Shown: piece by piece, positions 49,251-59,375 of the stretch
Layout: every line of letters begins with the position of its first letter
Numbering within the stretch: the first letter of the stretch is position 1
NCBI GenBank assembly: GCA_001692895.1
Contig: KV748190.1
Location: forward strand, 397,645 to 461,644
Source of the DNA: Cenococcum geophilum 1.58
Taxonomy: Eukaryota > Ascomycota > Dothideomycetes > Gloniales > Gloniaceae
DNA: 64,000 nt
Reading direction: 5' to 3'
The notes under the pieces: model-generated
Told to the model about the DNA's origin: nothing
What the model saw: only the letters and a program-made list of their open reading frames with translations
The model's database searches: none
Program-made: the position numbers and the translations under genes

Positions 49251-49443
49251 TATTATAGGGCGGAGGCAGTAGCTATAGAGCGTATGTATTTAAGGAGTCT
49301 ATAAGACGTTACGCGATTAATTGTAAGGGTTAAGGGCGTAAGGAGGTAATATACCTACGCGTAGCTGATATAAGCTGTACGTAAGGTATATATAAGAGCA
49401 TAGGGCTCTCCTATAGAGGCCCCTATGGTGGGGTTCCGTAATA
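49251..49443 (-). repeat. 5' LTR of element 0
   Basis: 193 bp of the D-family LTR (TATTATAGGG...CCGTAATA). The partner 3' LTR must lie left of the window. Confidence 0.88.
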
Positions 49444-49606
49444 ATAGTAAACTTGTTAATGCGTTAGGTATATAGGTAAATATAATAATAAGATCTAACT
49501 ATAGAGTAGGTGCCTAATAAATTAGCTCTAATTATATTCTAAGATTTACTATAAAAAGAGAACTATATAGGTAGAGACTATAGTCTCTTAAATATATAAT
49601 TGTATA
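49444..49606. repeat. Truncated A-family LTR fragment
   Basis: Matches about positions 30-200 of the A LTR (compare 48290-48460), both ends missing. It abuts element 0 directly without a visible duplication. Confidence 0.75.
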
Positions 49607-49688
49607 TATAAGGGGACTTTGTAAATAGGGGGCTATAAGGCACAATTATAGGAATAAATAGATTGTAGAGGAGATAAATCCTTAAGGG
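49607..49688. repeat. Truncated C-family LTR, first 82 bp
   Basis: TATAAGGGGACTTTG start as in the C LTRs; cut at CCTTAAGGG where the LTR of element F begins. Confidence 0.8.
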
Positions 49689-49898
49689 TATAACGGCGCT
49701 ATTGCACGTTACCTGCAAAATTCTACTATATTCTGCTAACCTACGATTAGCTCGCCCAAAGCTAGCGCCTTAGCGGCTTACTCTATATATTTGTTTACAT
49801 TAGTCCTAGTAACCCCTTTTCCTTTTTTTTAGCTTAGTATCTTTATAATACAGTATTCTATAAGCTTTAGTTTAAAGGCATTTGTATAAGCCGTAACA
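49689..49898 (+). repeat. Element F 5' LTR
   Basis: 210 bp, partner of 53693-53902. Confidence 0.9.
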
Positions 49899-49999
49899 TT
49901 ATACTAAGCTTACCCTATACTGCCTAAAAAGGCCTTAATAATATCCCACTCTAAAAGAAACTTTATCTACAATAACGCGTTAACGCGTTATACTTAAAC

Positions 50000-52470
50000 A
50001 CTAAAATAACTCTATACTACCTGGGAAGGCCTAGATAATATCCTACCTTATAAGCTAAATAGGACTAAACCTATACTCCTAGAATTAAAACTAAAGCGTA
50101 TAATACTAACGAACCCTAGAAAGTTAATAATAGTACCTAAAGTAAGCTTATTTAAGAGAGCTACTTTTACCTAAGAGGAACCTAAGATCTAATTAGGATT
50201 AGAAATTAAAGATAATAATAACATTATAGATGTATATAAGTAGATTTGCGTCCTTATAGCTAGCTAGAAAGCTAATTATCTTAAAGTAAAAAATATATAA
50301 GAGACCCTATAAGAGATCTTAGAAAGCCTTATAGCCTTATAAAATAGCCTAGCTTCCCCTTCCTAAAGCCCTAGCCAACCTATTTACTCTACTAAATATA
50401 ATATACTAGGGAGTATAGATATAATAATAAAGTAATTAAAGTCTATTAAGCTCCCTAACCCCTAACTACTATCTAATAGGATAGACCCTACTTTTAAGAA
50501 TTAGAGGATTTAAGTATAAGGAAAGCTCCGTATTAACTATAACTATTTCCTTTCTAAAGAAGCTAAAATACTTTACCTCTTTAGTTAAACCACTAGGGAC
50601 GCCTAGCGGTACCTTTAAGCTAAGTTTAAGAACGAGTCTCCTATCCGATTTATATTTATTAATAAAATTATATAGCACTTAGCGGTTATTTATATTAACC
50701 TAAATAAAGCATAGGATGCCTAGTATAACTATAATCGCCTAATAATAAACCCAAACTAACCCATTATTAAATTCTAGACTTAATTCCTACACCTTATAAG
50801 AGAAGGCTAGGTTCCCCTTAAGAACCACTAACTAGACCTATATAATAAGCTAATAATCCAACTATAGGAAAAGATTACTATAACCTTAAATAACCTACCA
50901 ACCTATAAAAAAACTCGCAGCTTATTGCCTATTATTAGACTTAGAACTAAAGCGGATTAACGCCTACCTTAGTTAGTAAAAGTAACTCTATAGTAATTAG
51001 AACTTATTAGCTATACCTATAAAAGCTAAAGTAGGAAAATAAGCTATAACTACTCTTATACTAAAAGCGGTTATAACTATATACTATACTATTAACTAAT
51101 ACTCGCTATAGTACTCTAATTAACCCTATCTTAGCTACTTGCTACAACTATAAAAAGGAAGATTACTTTACCTTATTTTACCTGGAGCTAAAGAATATAG
51201 GCAATATTAAGGAGATAGAGGAAGGAAAAACGTCTAATAAGTTAGGAAAAGAAGAACCCTAGAGAAAAACTCCCCCCTAGGGTACCCTATTAATCTTAAA
51301 GAGATTAATCTTAATTAGTTAATAGGTAGAAAGTATTTTATAGTTCTATATATAGTATCTTAAAATAGATATAGAGTTAATATAACCGCCCTTATTAATA
51401 CTAGAGTAAATAGCTTCGCCTTTATAAATACTGCCTATATAAATAATATTGCTAAGTTTCTAAATGCAGAAGCTATCTAATTAGAGAAGCCTGTCTAGGT
51501 AAAAGGCTATAACAGCTAAGCTAGTTAGCCCGTTACCTATATCTTAAAGTTATATATTACTTTTAACGGACAACGCTAATACGGTATCCCCTTTTATATC
51601 CTAAACCTAGGGTCCTATAATATAATCCTTAGGCAAAAATAGATATCCTATTTTAATATTTAGTTAAACGTGTAATAAAGATAGTTTATTTAGCCGGAGG
51701 ATAGACTAAGGTTGCCCTCCTTTATTAGGGAAATCTAAACTAACCGCAAAATACTAGCTATAAGGGCTAACCCTACCTACTAGTAGGATATCTGGGCCCG
51801 TAACCTAGCCTTTACCTAAAAAACGCTCGCCGTAAAGCTGGGAAGAACTCTATACTAACAAAAATACTCTCCTAAAGCGCTTTATTTAAAGAGGACTCTA
51901 TATATAAAAGTGGGATAGGTGGTAATATAGACAACGTCTAAATTGCGTAGATCTGACTGGTATAAAAAAGAACGCATTAATAAAATATAAGGGATAACCT
52001 TTAAAAGATATAATAGGAGCTAAAAGGAGTAATAATAACGCTAGTACCCTAGAAGTCCCTAAAGTTATATACGCCCCTATTATTAGGTAACTTCCCTACT
52101 ATAAATATTACCGCAATTAGCGCTATAGCGTTTCACTTTAATATATACCAGAAGGATAATAAGGTCTCTATAATAAGCCTATATAAGATTAATTAAATTA
52201 TTAATAATAGGGAGGAAGATCTAGCTAAGGAAACTAGTAAGGAACTAGTTAAATACCTTCTTTTTACTATTTATATAAATTATAAGGATGCATTCTTAAA
52301 GGTAGCTTTAGATAAATTACCCCCTTACTAAATATATAATTATAAGATTTAATTAAAAGCTAATAAGTTACTAAGTTATAGCCCCCTCTATTAATAATTA
52401 ACAGATAAGCTAAAAGCGATAAAGTAGTACTTAATTAATAACCTGGATTTCTACCTGCGTTCTAAAGCTA
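50000..52470 (+). pseudogene. Element F gag-protease and RT start
   Basis: Gag with a zinc-knuckle region at 51140-51181 reading C-Y-N-Y-K-K-E-D-Y-F-T-L-F-Y; the first Cys is kept, the others and the His were changed to Tyr or equivalents by C/T change. Protease follows at about 51390-51800 and starts A-L-I-N-T-R-V-N-S; its active site is usually D-T/S-G, so the Asp is lost. At about 52300-52470 an RT N-terminal segment begins (L-S-Y-S-P-L-Y region, then N-N-L-D-F) and stops abruptly at the repeat block. Confidence 0.8.
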
Positions 52471-52573
52471 CGACCCTACCCCAGGCGGGATTCTTACCCC
52501 TATTCTACGTCAATGCCGACATAGTAAAATCTCTATTAAATCTATTTAAGTACCTAAGCCGATTTCTCTATCT

Positions 52574-52800
52574 ACCTAAGTTTCCTAGGCCGGCTGCAGG
52601 GAGACACCCTACGGGCTATAGTTCCTCTTCTTAGTCTCTACCTAAGTTTCCTAAGCCGGCTGCAGAGAGTTTACCCTACGGGCTATAGTTTCTCTATCTT
52701 AGTCTCCAAGTCCCCGTATCTAGCTATGCTTTTACTTTACGTCCTAAGTTTTCAAGCCGGCTGCAGGGAGACACCCTGCGGGCTATATTCCTCGTGTCTT
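52574..52800 (+). repeat. Three-unit tandem repeat inside element F
   Basis: Units start at 52574, 52641 and 52743. Each carries CCTAAGTTT, then AGCCGGCTGCAG and ACCCTACGGGCTATA. GC content is higher than in the surroundings and CA and TG are retained. Confidence 0.85.
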
Positions 52801-52832
52801 AATTACAGTGTAAGACTATAGGTTACGATCTC

Positions 52833-52866
52833 GTCTCGTCTCGTCTCCGTCTCCGTCTCCGTCTTT
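52833..52866 (+). repeat. (GTCTC)n/(GTCTCC)n simple repeat
   Basis: Six short units, between the two tandem arrays. Confidence 0.85.
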
Positions 52867-52917
52867 AAATTCGCACAAATAGTACTTTAAGTTTACCGCG
52901 ACAAGAATCTACGTTTT

Positions 52918-53085
52918 AACCTCGATCTCCGCACTCCAAGCCTTTTGAGTCTACGCAATAACCTCGATCTCCGTAACCCCCGAGCCTTTCAAGTCTACGC
53001 CTTAATCTCGATCTCCGCACCCCAAGCCTTTCGAGTCTACGCCTTAACCTCAATCTCTGCAACTTTAAGCCTTTTAAGTGTTAAT
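52918..53085 (+). repeat. Four-unit repeat of about 42 bp inside element F
   Basis: Units begin near 52918, 52960, 53003 and 53045. Shared words are AACCTCGATCTCCG, AAGCCTTT and GAGTCTACGC. The last unit is the most mutated. Confidence 0.85.
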
Positions 53086-53214
53086 ATCCGCCATACACCC
53101 CGTGGATAAATTTTTTCTTATCTCCTTCGTTTTACCCTTTTGCCTTTAGCTTTATTTAGTGCTCGAGACGAGCACTAGCGGAGAGCGATGTAGTAGGGAT
53201 ATAGGTAGGAGAGT

Positions 53215-53290
53215 CTGAGGACTATAAGGACGAGGACCTTTAAGGACTAGAAGGACGAGAACCTTTAAGGACTGGAAGGATGAGGATATA
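53215..53290 (+). repeat. 25-bp direct repeats AAGGACGAGGACCTTTAAGG
   Basis: Two full units and a partial third. Purine-rich on this strand. Confidence 0.75.
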
Positions 53291-53371
53291 CATAGTCTAT
53301 TTTTTTTTACTTCTATGTTTTTACTACCGTCACTTAGCTTATAGAAGCTCGCCTTCTAAAGGGGGATATAC

Positions 53372-53558
53372 TATCACGGCACTAACCTAACACGTTATTA
53401 TGACTCAGTGTTGTTATAATACGAGTATAGACCTAACCCCTAAGCGATGTGTATATATATCGCCTCACCTCCTATATAGATCCTCATATAATATCGTTTG
53501 TTAATTATATACAGTCACCTCGTACATTATACCTTGACAGTCGGCACGTACTATAACA
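53372..53558 (+). repeat. Foreign LTR embedded in element F
   Basis: About 187 bp from TATCACGGCACTAACC to ACTATAACA. It is preceded by a polypurine-like CTAAAGGGGGATATA (53357-53371), as a 3' LTR in plus orientation would be. Its ends resemble the B-family LTR. No target duplication was found, so it probably arrived with adjoining element sequence rather than as a solo LTR. Confidence 0.55.
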
Positions 53559-53692
53559 CTTAGTCCGGACGCACTTATATCTTCTTTCTTTCCGCCTTAT
53601 CTTATATTTTATAATCTTACGTTTTATAAGCCTAGTGCTATCTTATTTCTAACTAAGCCTAAATGCAGGCTTTCTTTTAAAGAGGGGGGTAA

Positions 53693-53902
53693 TGTAATAG
53701 CGCTATTGCACGTTACTTGCTAAATTCTACTATATTCTACTAACCTATAATTGGCTCGCCCAAAGCTAGCGCCTTAGCGGCTTACCCTATATATTTATTT
53801 ACATTAGTTTTAGCTACCCCTTTTCCTTCTCCTTAGCTTAGTATCTTTATAATGCAGTATTCTATAAGCTTTAGTTTAGAGGTATTTATATAAGCTATAA
53901 CA
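53693..53902 (+). repeat. Element F 3' LTR
   Basis: 210 bp, partner of 49689-49898. Confidence 0.9.
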
Positions 53903-54792
53903 CTCTAGGTCTTCTATACCTCTTTAGGTAAATACTAAATAGCTCTTAAAAAGCCCTTAGCCTTAGCTAGGTTATAAAAGATTTTATCTAGCCTAAATTA
54001 AGCTCTACTAAATCTAGACCTACCCCTAGAGGGTTTTAATATGTTTATTAATAACTTCTTCCTATATAGCTTCTAAGAGCCTTATAGTAGCTTTCTAATA
54101 TCTATCTTAAAGATAATTAGTTTAGGGCTCTTAACTTTCTAACCTTAGCCTTAGAGAAGCTCTAATTATAAAGGTAGTATTAATATTAGTAGCTAGTATA
54201 GATTTCCCAACAAGGCTCGGGTCTTAAATTAGTAGTTAGGTTAGATTACCTAAAGGGGTAAACCTACTTAGCTTATAAGCAGTTTATATACGACTACTAT
54301 ACTAATTATAGGCTGGCAGTCTTCTAGAAGGGTTCCGGTTAGGTCCCTAGTTAAATATATTAGTATATTCCTTTAGCATTTCTAGCTTAGGGGAAGATTT
54401 TAAAGTTATCTCTAGCGCTTAATCTTCTAATTAGCCAAGGTAGGGCTAAAGGGACTCTAGTTACTTTTTAGTAGCGTTATAACTATTATAAAGGGTATTT
54501 ATATTTTCCTTAGCGGTAACTATAGGTATATAAGAGTCTTTAAGCCCCTAGCGCATCTGGGTATTAAAGCTTATTTAGCTATTTTACCTAGAGGTTTATA
54601 TTATCGCAATCTCTTACTATTAAAGGGACCTTTCTACTTTAGCGTAACGGCTTTTTATAAGGTGTCCATAGAGTTTCTATTTAGGCTATTATAAGATTTT
54701 AAGGGGGAATAGTGGTTATAAACAAAAGATATAAATTAATAATCTGGTTTTTAAGCTAGCTGCCCTTTTAAATAAAGTAGAAAGGATTTAAA
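53903..54792 (-). pseudogene. Fragment of C-family gag
   Basis: Collinear with 45585-46461, lacking the part left of 45585. Heavily mutated; no frame. Confidence 0.8.
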
Positions 54793-55009
54793 TATAAGGG
54801 GACTTTATAGATAGGGGGCTATAAGGCACAATTATAGGGATAAAATAGATTGGTAAAAGAGACAAATCCTTAAGGAAGTAAGGCCTCTAGGATTGTAGAG
54901 ACTATATACTATAGGTATATACCTCTAGTACGTAACCGGCGACCATTTAAGGGGCATCTAGGGGTTGTTCTAAGGGCAACCTAAGGTATCTGCAATAATA
55001 TCCCTTATT
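54793..55009 (-). repeat. C-family 5' LTR, third full copy
   Basis: 217 bp, matching 46462-46678; with 53903-54792 it forms the 5' end of a truncated C-family element. Confidence 0.85.
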
Positions 55010-55491
55010 GCACTAGACTTCTAATTTAAAGAGCTTGTTATTATCCCTATATAGAGCGCTATAAATATATAGAAGGGTATAGGCTCTAAGAGATAGGAAG
55101 TCGTAGTATAGTTAGTCGGAATTAGTTAGTAAATAAGTAGTTAGTAAAGAGAGAAGAAAAGGAGTATATTAAAAGAAACTATCTATCTATCGGTCCTATT
55201 TAAGTTATTAAAGACTCTAGGGCTCTAAACTAATTTATATAACTATAGAAAGCCTAGGCTTTCCTAAAGCTATATTTAATCTAAATATTAAATCTAAGGG
55301 GCTAAATTACACTACTATAGTAGGATCTCTAGAAGGAGGTAACTTCTATTAGGCTTTTAGTAAACAGATAATAGAAAACAAAAATATAGAAATAAAGTAT
55401 AATAAAGGATAGGGATAGGTATTAAGGTTTCTTATTTTATATAGTTTTCTCTACCGTTTTCTTATTACCTAATAGTTGCTAGCGACTTAGT
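55010..55491. other. Unassigned RIP-mutated stretch
   Basis: No match to the other elements was noticed. The plus strand around 55180-55400 could be a degraded gag, but no motif supports it. Confidence 0.4.
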
Positions 55492-55496
55492 GTTTT

Positions 55497-55689
55497 TGTG
55501 ACGGCGCTGGAGCGCGTCACCTAGTCAGGGGTTCGCTTAAGACTTGGCGTGTGTATATAGACGTGGCCTCACCACCTTCTCTTGCTCCTTAGCTTAATAT
55601 CTTCGTAATACAGCATTCGTTCGCTTGATCTTGCAAGCATTCGTTCAAGTCTCTGTCGAGACATTTGTTCGATGGTTCGAGCCGTCACA
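55497..55689 (+). repeat. Solo LTR, plus orientation, nearly unmutated
   Basis: 193 bp, TGTGACGGCG...GCCGTCACA, with a perfect GTTTT duplication (55492-55496 and 55690-55694). The same family as 24720-24911 but with its CA and TG intact, so it inserted or recombined after most RIP in its host. Promoter core GTGTGTATATAGACG at about 55549. Confidence 0.93.
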
Positions 55690-55704
55690 GTTTTACTAAG
55701 GAGC

Positions 55705-55731
55705 TATAAACCCCTAGCCTAGGGGTTTATA
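55705..55731. repeat. Perfect palindrome with 13-bp arms
   Basis: TATAAACCCCTAG, a central C, then the exact inverse. It lies 10 bp past the solo LTR; it may be chance or a cruciform-prone site. Confidence 0.8.
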
Positions 55732-55879
55732 AACCACTAGAATATAGCTACTAGTTTATATTAAGCTACCTAGGAAGGATTTATATATATAAAGCTATAG
55801 CGCTATAGCTCAGAGGCTGTATGCGTAGTATTATATATAGTATAATATAACGGATATATATATATATATAAAGGCCGCT

Positions 55880-56215
55880 TAGTAGGTTTTAAGGTCTTTA
55901 CTAAGTTAGACCTAATATATACTAGAAATACTACGTAGGTTATAGTAATATTAATTATATACAGACCTTAAGAAGGATAGGTTTAGTATATAAAAGGTTA
56001 AATTTTTAGGATATATTATTAGCCTTAAAGGCGTAGCGATAGATCCTAGCTAGGTAGAAGCTATTACTAAAAAGGAAAGCTTTTAATTCTATAGAGATAT
56101 CTAAGTTTTCCTAACCCCTATTAGCGATTTATTTATAAATATTCTGCTATTACGAAACTTATTACTAATCTCCTAAAGAAAGCGGGGAGCGGCCGTAAAA
56201 TTGGGCCTTTTGGTT
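55880..56215 (+). pseudogene. Gypsy RT remnant (thumb/connection), plus strand
   Basis: The plus strand near 56000-56050 reads I-S-L-K-G-V-A-I-D-P-S. Near 56135-56180 it reads Y-S-A-I-T-K-L-I-T-N-L-L-K-K-A in a shifted frame. This is the conserved stretch after the RT palm in gypsy pol. It is the last transposon sequence before gene space. It is truncated on both sides. Confidence 0.65.
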
Positions 56216-56430
56216 AGCTGGGGGGGGGGGGTGGAATAAGTAATACGCCGGCTCTATAATACCTTTATAATAGCACTGTTTCTATAATACTATATACTAG
56301 GCTTACTAACCTAGTTAAAGATAGACGCCTTAATATATAGTCCCTAATTTGGAACGCCAAGAGCTGATAACGTGGCGTCTTGGTGGCTTATTAGTGGCCC
56401 CCGGGGGGGGGCCGTCACCTCTAAACGCTG
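56216..56430. other. Isochore boundary with G tracts
   Basis: A run of about 13 G lies at 56220-56232 and another of 9 G at 56404-56412. Between them, an inverted pair (ACGCCAAG and CTTGGTGGC, 56362-56400). Composition switches from RIP-mutated to balanced around 56340. Confidence 0.6.
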
Positions 56431-56765
56431 CCTCCGTACATGCATTCGCAAGACATTAAACCTTCTAACGTAATCCACAGGGGTAGCGACATAATTTTCA
56501 CTGATTTCAGTAGCTCCTCTAGATTTGAGATTAGCCCGACTACTTCGACGGAAAATCCAGCCCGTACGTCAGCAATATATGGGCTCCGGAGCTTGTTCGA
56601 AATCTCCTTGATGGCACTACAGAAGACACGGCCGTGGAAGTGACATTTCTTCCCCGGGTCATATATTTGTCGAAATGCTTATCCTCATCGACAGACGAAC
56701 AGTTTCCGACTTTCGCGCCTTCGGCATTGCCAGGAAAGAAGCCACTTCACATGGCTTCAGCGTAC
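56431..56765 (+). pseudogene. Ser/Thr protein kinase fragment, cut at the catalytic loop
   Basis: The first readable residues are the catalytic loop, H-S-Q-D-I-K-P-S-N-V, with the catalytic Asp and the Asn present. The Mg-binding site reads D-F-S instead of D-F-G, and an activation-loop-like segment, T-S-T-E-N-P-A-R-T-S, follows. After a stop at 56641 a shifted frame continues with F-V-E-M-L-I-L-I-D and V-S-D-F-R-A-F, the usual region after the APE motif. The whole N-lobe is missing: the transposon nest begins just upstream. The gene is dead and lost its 5' half at this boundary. Confidence 0.75.
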
Positions 56766-59340
56766 CAAATGGTTAGATTTCGTACGGACCCCTAATATTT
56801 TGCGAGGTCCTTGACCACGTAAGTGGTGGTTTATGGAAAGTCATAAAGAAGGACATGGATTTTTTGAGCACTGCATCCGACCAATGCTTGCAACCAAACG
56901 GGAAGATAGACCGCAGGTCTCTGTAGTGTTTGGTGATCTACAGAACTAGCAGCACTTACTAGTAGTGGTAGATTGCTTGTGCTATCCCTTAACCCGCCGA
57001 GGTGCAATGCCAAGCTGCACCGTGCATGAACACCATGCTGAGCTATACGCGAGGCATCAATAGAGCATGTAAATAGACCAAAAAGAACAAGATTTGGCTG
57101 TTCTGTGTGCCATATTCCGTTCTGCACGACGGGGCCCTGCTGGGAGGAACACCTGGCCAAGCTTAACTCCAAGGACCAGCCTACAAATATCTATCTACGT
57201 AGAAAATCTTAAATTTGAATAACCTCATGTCGCTGCAGTTCTCATCACGGGCCCCACAAATCAGGTCAAACGAGAGCCTCTGGTTGGCTGATTCTTATCG
57301 ATGGCTGAGAGCCAGAACCGGCGGGTTAAAGGATAGGAAGCCAACCCCAACGCCCCGCACGCTGCCGCACCGACCCAGACCACGCACACTCACAGCGCTC
57401 CTGGTTCAACAGGAAAGCGCTCAAAGAAGCATTATGTGGATTCTATCGAAGCATGGTCTAGATACTCCGCTGGTACCCGAGACGTTTGCGATTAGCGTGA
57501 GGCTTTGTATGGACTCTTCGTGTGGTTAACTGTTTGGAGGGTGATGTACATAATTTGTGCTGGGATGTCATCGGCTTTTTCTCACTATTTCCAATGAAAA
57601 TTTTGAAATTTTGTGTGCTTGGGCTTATTGGTTCTATGTGTCGGATTCCTAATCGGTCTCCGTAATTATAAGACTTTAGAGTATATGCGTAGAGCATTTT
57701 GCTAGAAGTATCACTTGTTTTACAGTGTAATTTATACAACTGGTTGAGGTATTAAAGGTAGATTGGATAGGCTTAGGGACTCTTATTCGACAGGTTCAGA
57801 AAAGCTTTTGTAAAGTCTTCTGCTCATTGGAAAGGATAAATCTATCAACATGTGGAAAAACGTGCTCTTGGTTTGGCGACTACCAATGGGACGTGCATAA
57901 ACACGCATAGTTTGTTTGCCTTTTTCAGGCTTCAACGCCGCAGAGTGGTATTGCCGAGAACTAGGCTAATCTTCATTCACACCTTGGGGCTGTGTACCGG
58001 AGCATCCTCCAATTGTTTTCCTTACTCCGGATAGCGGGAATTTATCGTGATCCTTTTACTTGCAGATCTGATGCGCGTTCGCTCCGAGTCATGCGATTAC
58101 CCGTAATCCAAAACACATGTCCGTGGCTTAGTACGATATGCACACGTCGGCAGTTTTGCTCATATCCGGTGTTTTAGATGTTTCAGACTCCGCCAAGACT
58201 GGATTTCGGCGTTTATCTGGATTATCTTCGTATCGAGAAGTTCAAAGTAGACTTGATGAATCTCAAATTTTCTTGCCAATGGCTTGATTTGCTGCGTCCT
58301 GGCACCTTCCTGGACAGCTACCTTAAAATGAAGAGCGAGGCCGAGAATAAGGATGATGCAGTGATAAGATGCACGACGCATACGCAAACCTTAGTGATTC
58401 ATATAAAGGCTAATGGTGAAGTAAATTTCAATAGTTTAATACAGCGTCTCTTAATTCCGGTGGTTAGCGCAGCCACGTCTGCACGGCCTTTTTGTAGGGG
58501 AAGTTTTGGTATTTTTGCTATTTAAGGGAAAGTTAATAAAACACGCTAACCACCGGATGCGCCAGGAGGCTGTATTAACAATGGATTGCCATAGGGGATG
58601 TGAATATTACAGATTCATCCGACACTATATAGTCAGCATTAGATAATATGCAGTCGAAGCAGTGTAAAATACAGCTTGGGGGTTGCTCGTTACACGAAAA
58701 AGCCATCTCTGCACTAACCATATGATCTTGGAAGAGTCTGCAGCGAGAACCTGTTGGTGTCGTTGCAGCTGTTGAGACATTGGACAACGCTTCGAAAGTC
58801 GCCGCAGGGAGTGGCGAAACATCAAATAATTTCTCTAATGTATTGTAATCCATTCAATGCCCGTTAATTCCTAATGTTATCCACCATTCGCATTCGCTAT
58901 GCCTATGCGGAGAATTTGAGAGTATTCCTTTGTGTCTGCAGTGCCTCCTGTGCCATCACGTCCACACTTTCGGCATTGATCAGGGTTCACCGAATTAATT
59001 AAGCCTTACTGGCGATTCATGCGGGCGGCTTGTCCACGGGCGAAGAGTAGATGCCGACCGCGCCGGCAAGGCAGCTTTCGATGACGCTCTGCATCGTTGA
59101 GAGGCTGAGGCAGAATTGAGGAGGGGAAATGTGGGACGTCTTAAGGTTGTAGACGCCCAAGGCCAGCCACAGTTGTTGGTGGTCTTAGGAGAGTTTGATG
59201 CTATATTTGGCGAAAAACGCTCCCTGTCCTCCCCAGTTTCCCACTCGTTCTGGTGAGGCGTGGTGGAGAGATATCGCCGAAGCCGTCTGCCTCAGGATGG
59301 GCATTTGCACCATCGAAAATGGGAAAACGAGTAGAGGATT
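56766..59340. other. Gene-space stretch without a recognised gene
   Basis: Balanced composition, but only short ORFs, none with a known motif. The longest are 57215-57529 (+, 104 codons), 58178-58525 (+, 115 codons, mixed charged/hydrophobic) and 58853-58575 (-, 92 codons). Good 3' splice-like sites (TTTTTCAG at about 57930; TTTTACTTGCAG at about 58067) upstream of 58178 could mean a spliced gene ending at 58525. The evidence is too thin to name exons. Decayed genes are equally possible. Confidence 0.35.
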
Positions 59341-59375
59341 GTGAAATGACCTGGTGAAATGACCTGGTGAAATGG
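59341..59375 (+). repeat. 13-bp direct repeat TGAAATGACCTGG
   Basis: Two full units plus a partial third, head to tail. Confidence 0.85.

Larger units (their letters stand above)
49689..53902 (+). mobile_element. Plus-strand gypsy element F, gag-protease only, pol replaced
   Basis: 210-bp LTRs at 49689-49898 and 53693-53902 (TGTAATAGCGCTATTGCACG...GTAACA). A polypurine tract, AAAGAGGGGGGTAA, directly precedes the 3' LTR, so the element reads on the plus strand, opposite to nearly all others. No matching duplication (AAGGG against CTCTA), so one side was rearranged. Inside are gag, protease and a short RT start, then about 1 kb of tandem repeats and an unrelated LTR. At 4.2 kb it is clearly shorter than the other gypsy elements here. 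Confidence 0.85.

Noticed and set aside
50469..50678. Minus-strand 69-codon ORF
   Set aside because: It is antisense to the gag of element F, which reads on the plus strand up to a zinc-knuckle remnant.
49689..53902. Element F as an intact insertion with target duplication
   Set aside because: The flanking 5-mers (AAGGG and CTCTA) do not match, and the right flank joins the middle of a C-family gag, so at least one side was rearranged.
55797..55830. tRNA-like motif (GCTATAGCTCAGAGG)
   Set aside because: Only a B-arm/D-arm-like word is present; no cloverleaf can be formed with the flanking AT-rich sequence.
1..56300. Mitochondrial or plastid DNA insertion as cause of the AT richness
   Set aside because: The region is made of nuclear LTR retrotransposons with target duplications and CpA-specific depletion; no organelle genes were seen.
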